From Collinsella sp. TF06-26 (GTDB lineage Bacteria; Actinomycetota; Coriobacteriia; Coriobacteriales; Coriobacteriaceae), in contig NZ_NKXR01000010.1 in NCBI RefSeq assembly GCF_002232035.1, positions 31,775 through 95,774 of the forward strand: 64,000 bases of DNA. Reading direction: 5' to 3'. Under the pieces are notes generated by a model. The model had not been told where the DNA came from. It was given only the letters and a program-made list of their open reading frames with translations, and did not search any database. Shown piece after piece: positions 63,083 to 64,000 of the stretch. The position numbers and the translations under genes were made by a program. Positions within the stretch are counted from its first letter, which is position 1; the number at the start of each line of letters is the position of its first letter.

Positions 63083-63325
63083 CTAACCGACGGTCATGAT
63101 ATGCATGGCGACCTTGGAATCGATGCCAAAGCGTGCGCCCAGCACCGTGACGATGATGTTGGCGCCACTCGAGCTCACCACGTGGATCTCGCTGCCCTCG
63201 ACAAAGCCGAGGTCCTTGAGGTGGTGCTTCATGTCCTCATTACCCTTTACACGAGACACGCGCACGGTTTCGCCCGCCTTTACCATCGAAAGCGGCATAG
63301 CCGGCATCTGCGGTCCGCAAGACAT
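63083..63325 (-). CDS. feoA: FeoA-type protein, first copy
   Basis: 80 residues with AGGAG 7 bases before the start. LSMVKAGETVRVSRVKGNEDMKHHLKDLGFVEGSEIHVV is the FeoA-type SH3-like fold. It heads the feoA-feoA-feoB operon. The promoter region holds a long inverted repeat (63369-63423). Confidence 0.92.
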   Translation of the reverse strand: MSCGPQMPAMPLSMVKAGETVRVSRVKGNEDMKHHLKDLGFVEGSEIHVVSSSGANIIVTVLGARFGIDSKVAMHIMTVG

Positions 63326-63368
63326 GAGTGAGCTCCTAACGTCAGTTCGTCCTCAACATCGACGCAGC

Positions 63369-63423
63369 AAAAGTTAACCACGTCTATGTTCGCTATAGTA
63401 AACTAGCACGTGGTTAACTTTTT
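63369..63423 (-). promoter_or_regulatory. Long inverted repeat in the feo promoter
   Basis: AAAAGTTAACCACGT (63369-63383) and its complement (63408-63422) are separated by 24 bases that hold a leftward TATAGC-like -10. It probably binds an iron-sensing repressor of the DtxR or Fur type, but the sequence is not a standard box. Confidence 0.6.
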
Positions 63424-63469
63424 GGAAAGGGTCCCTATTCAGTTTTCGGAAAAGTTTCCTATATGAAAC

Positions 63470-63508
63470 AAAAGGGCGCGGCAAAGGACCATCCTTTACC
63501 ACGCCCTG
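63470..63508 (-). terminator. Terminator of the HPr-like gene
   Basis: GGGCGTGGTAAAGGA and near-complement around a short loop, followed by TTTTG on the minus strand, 7 bases after the stop. Confidence 0.85.
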
Positions 63509-63514
63509 TCATGC

Positions 63515-63763
63515 TTAGAGCGAGAGGTTTCTAATCGATGTGACACAGGAAGCCTCGTCTACGCCCGAAACGCGGAACACGATGTCCTCGCCGCACTCAC
63601 CATAGAGGGCCATGAGTCCCATGACATCGCGGCCATCCGTGTGGCGATCGCCGATGCTGACTGACACGTCGCTACGATGCTTGGCAATGATGTCATAGAG
63701 CAGCGCAACCGGGCGGGCATGAAGTCCCAACGGATCTTTAATCGTCTTCGTAAACTCGACCAT
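63515..63763 (-). CDS. HPr-like phosphocarrier with Asp at position 46
   Basis: 82 residues from the ATG with GGGAGGGG upstream; the ORF extension to 63808 is unlikely. LGLHARPVALL holds the phosphorylatable His15. The regulatory Ser46 of Gram-positive HPr (usually KSIMGVMSL) is replaced: GRDVMGLMAL has Asp46. It could be a PTS phosphocarrier insensitive to HPr kinase, or a Crh/NPr-like regulatory relative. The gene stands alone with its own terminator; no PTS gene is in the window. Confidence 0.82.
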   Translation of the reverse strand: MVEFTKTIKDPLGLHARPVALLYDIIAKHRSDVSVSIGDRHTDGRDVMGLMALYGECGEDIVFRVSGVDEASCVTSIRNLSL

Positions 63764-64000
63764 GTCCCCTCCCGCGGCATCGCACATTCGGCCGGCAAAC
63801 CCAGCCACGTGGTAGTTATTGTAGCGTTAGATGCTTGTCGAGAGCTCCTCTGAACACCTCGTGGGCAAAAAGTGGCAAATATGAGTACTGTCACCAATTT
63901 AGTAGCAGCAAAATCGAGAACAAAGTGCCTACTTTGAGCGATTCGAAGGTGGCGCGCGCAGACGTGGTGTAAGAGCGTCCCGAGGTCCGTCGCTGCAAGT
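63764..64000. other. Terminal intergenic stretch
   Basis: No convincing gene. The promoter of the HPr-like gene should lie here, but no strong -35/-10 pair was identified. The last 100 bases are G+C-rich and may hold the start region of a gene beyond the window. Confidence 0.4.

Overview
The window looks like a chromosome segment of a high-G+C, Gram-positive gut anaerobe of the class Coriobacteriia, most likely Collinsella or a close relative. This is an inference from several features: LPXTG pili with a class C sortase, an OmpR-type GlnR-like regulator beside glnA, a MoaC-MobB fusion, many flavin/Fe-S oxidoreductases, a complete pectin/galacturonate programme, and G+C-rich coding with dispersed palindromes. 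No rRNA, tRNA, CRISPR array, prophage or complete insertion sequence was found.

Layout. (1) 1-10.5 kb: a leftward sortase-assembled pilus locus. It has a tip adhesin (out of frame at a G8 tract), an ancillary pilin and a major pilin. A toxin-antitoxin-like AbiEi/AbiEii pair lies between the pilins and their class C sortase. (2) 10.8-26 kb: housekeeping and accessory genes: a HAD phosphatase, an MFS exporter, molybdopterin synthesis (moaA, moaC-mobB), an unknown nuclease-like protein, a heterodimeric ABC exporter, a MATE exporter with its MerR regulator, and ligA. (3) 26-32 kb: an HtrA protease, an AT-richer island of three exported unknown proteins including a papain-like one, then a GlnR-like regulator and glnA. 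(4) 32-41 kb: a LacI regulator (KdgR-like), kdgK, eda, a GntR regulator, a YczE-like membrane protein, an AlbA_2 regulator and a DhuD/DhuI-like pair. The leaders here carry duplicated operators and two kinds of duplicated structured elements. (5) 41-59 kb: the pectin island: a GH105 unsaturated uronyl hydrolase operon with two flavoproteins, an SGNH esterase, a CE8-esterase fusion, a GH28 polygalacturonase, a GPH-type transporter with an internal amber codon, then uxaA, uxaB, uxaC and a second LacI regulator. (6) 59.9-63.8 kb: a ferrous iron uptake operon (two feoA, feoB, a small Cys-rich protein) and an HPr-like protein.

How it fits together. Pectin is de-esterified (CE8 fusion, SGNH esterase) and cut (GH28). 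Imported oligomers lose unsaturated ends through GH105. The unsaturated uronate is converted by the DhuI/DhuD-like pair to 2-keto-3-deoxygluconate (KDG). Galacturonate goes through UxaC, UxaB and UxaA to the same KDG, which KdgK and Eda cleave to pyruvate and glyceraldehyde-3-phosphate. Two repressor circuits can be read in the DNA: GTGAACGTTCAC sites, assigned to the GntR protein, at gntR, dhuD, GH105, the transporter and uxaC; and ACGAAACCGATTTCGT sites, assigned to the LacI protein, at kdgK and the YczE-like gene. The most novel-looking signals are the duplicated candidate structured RNAs before eda and the YczE-like gene, the phase-variable tract in the tip adhesin, and the conserved reading frame beyond the transporter's amber stop.
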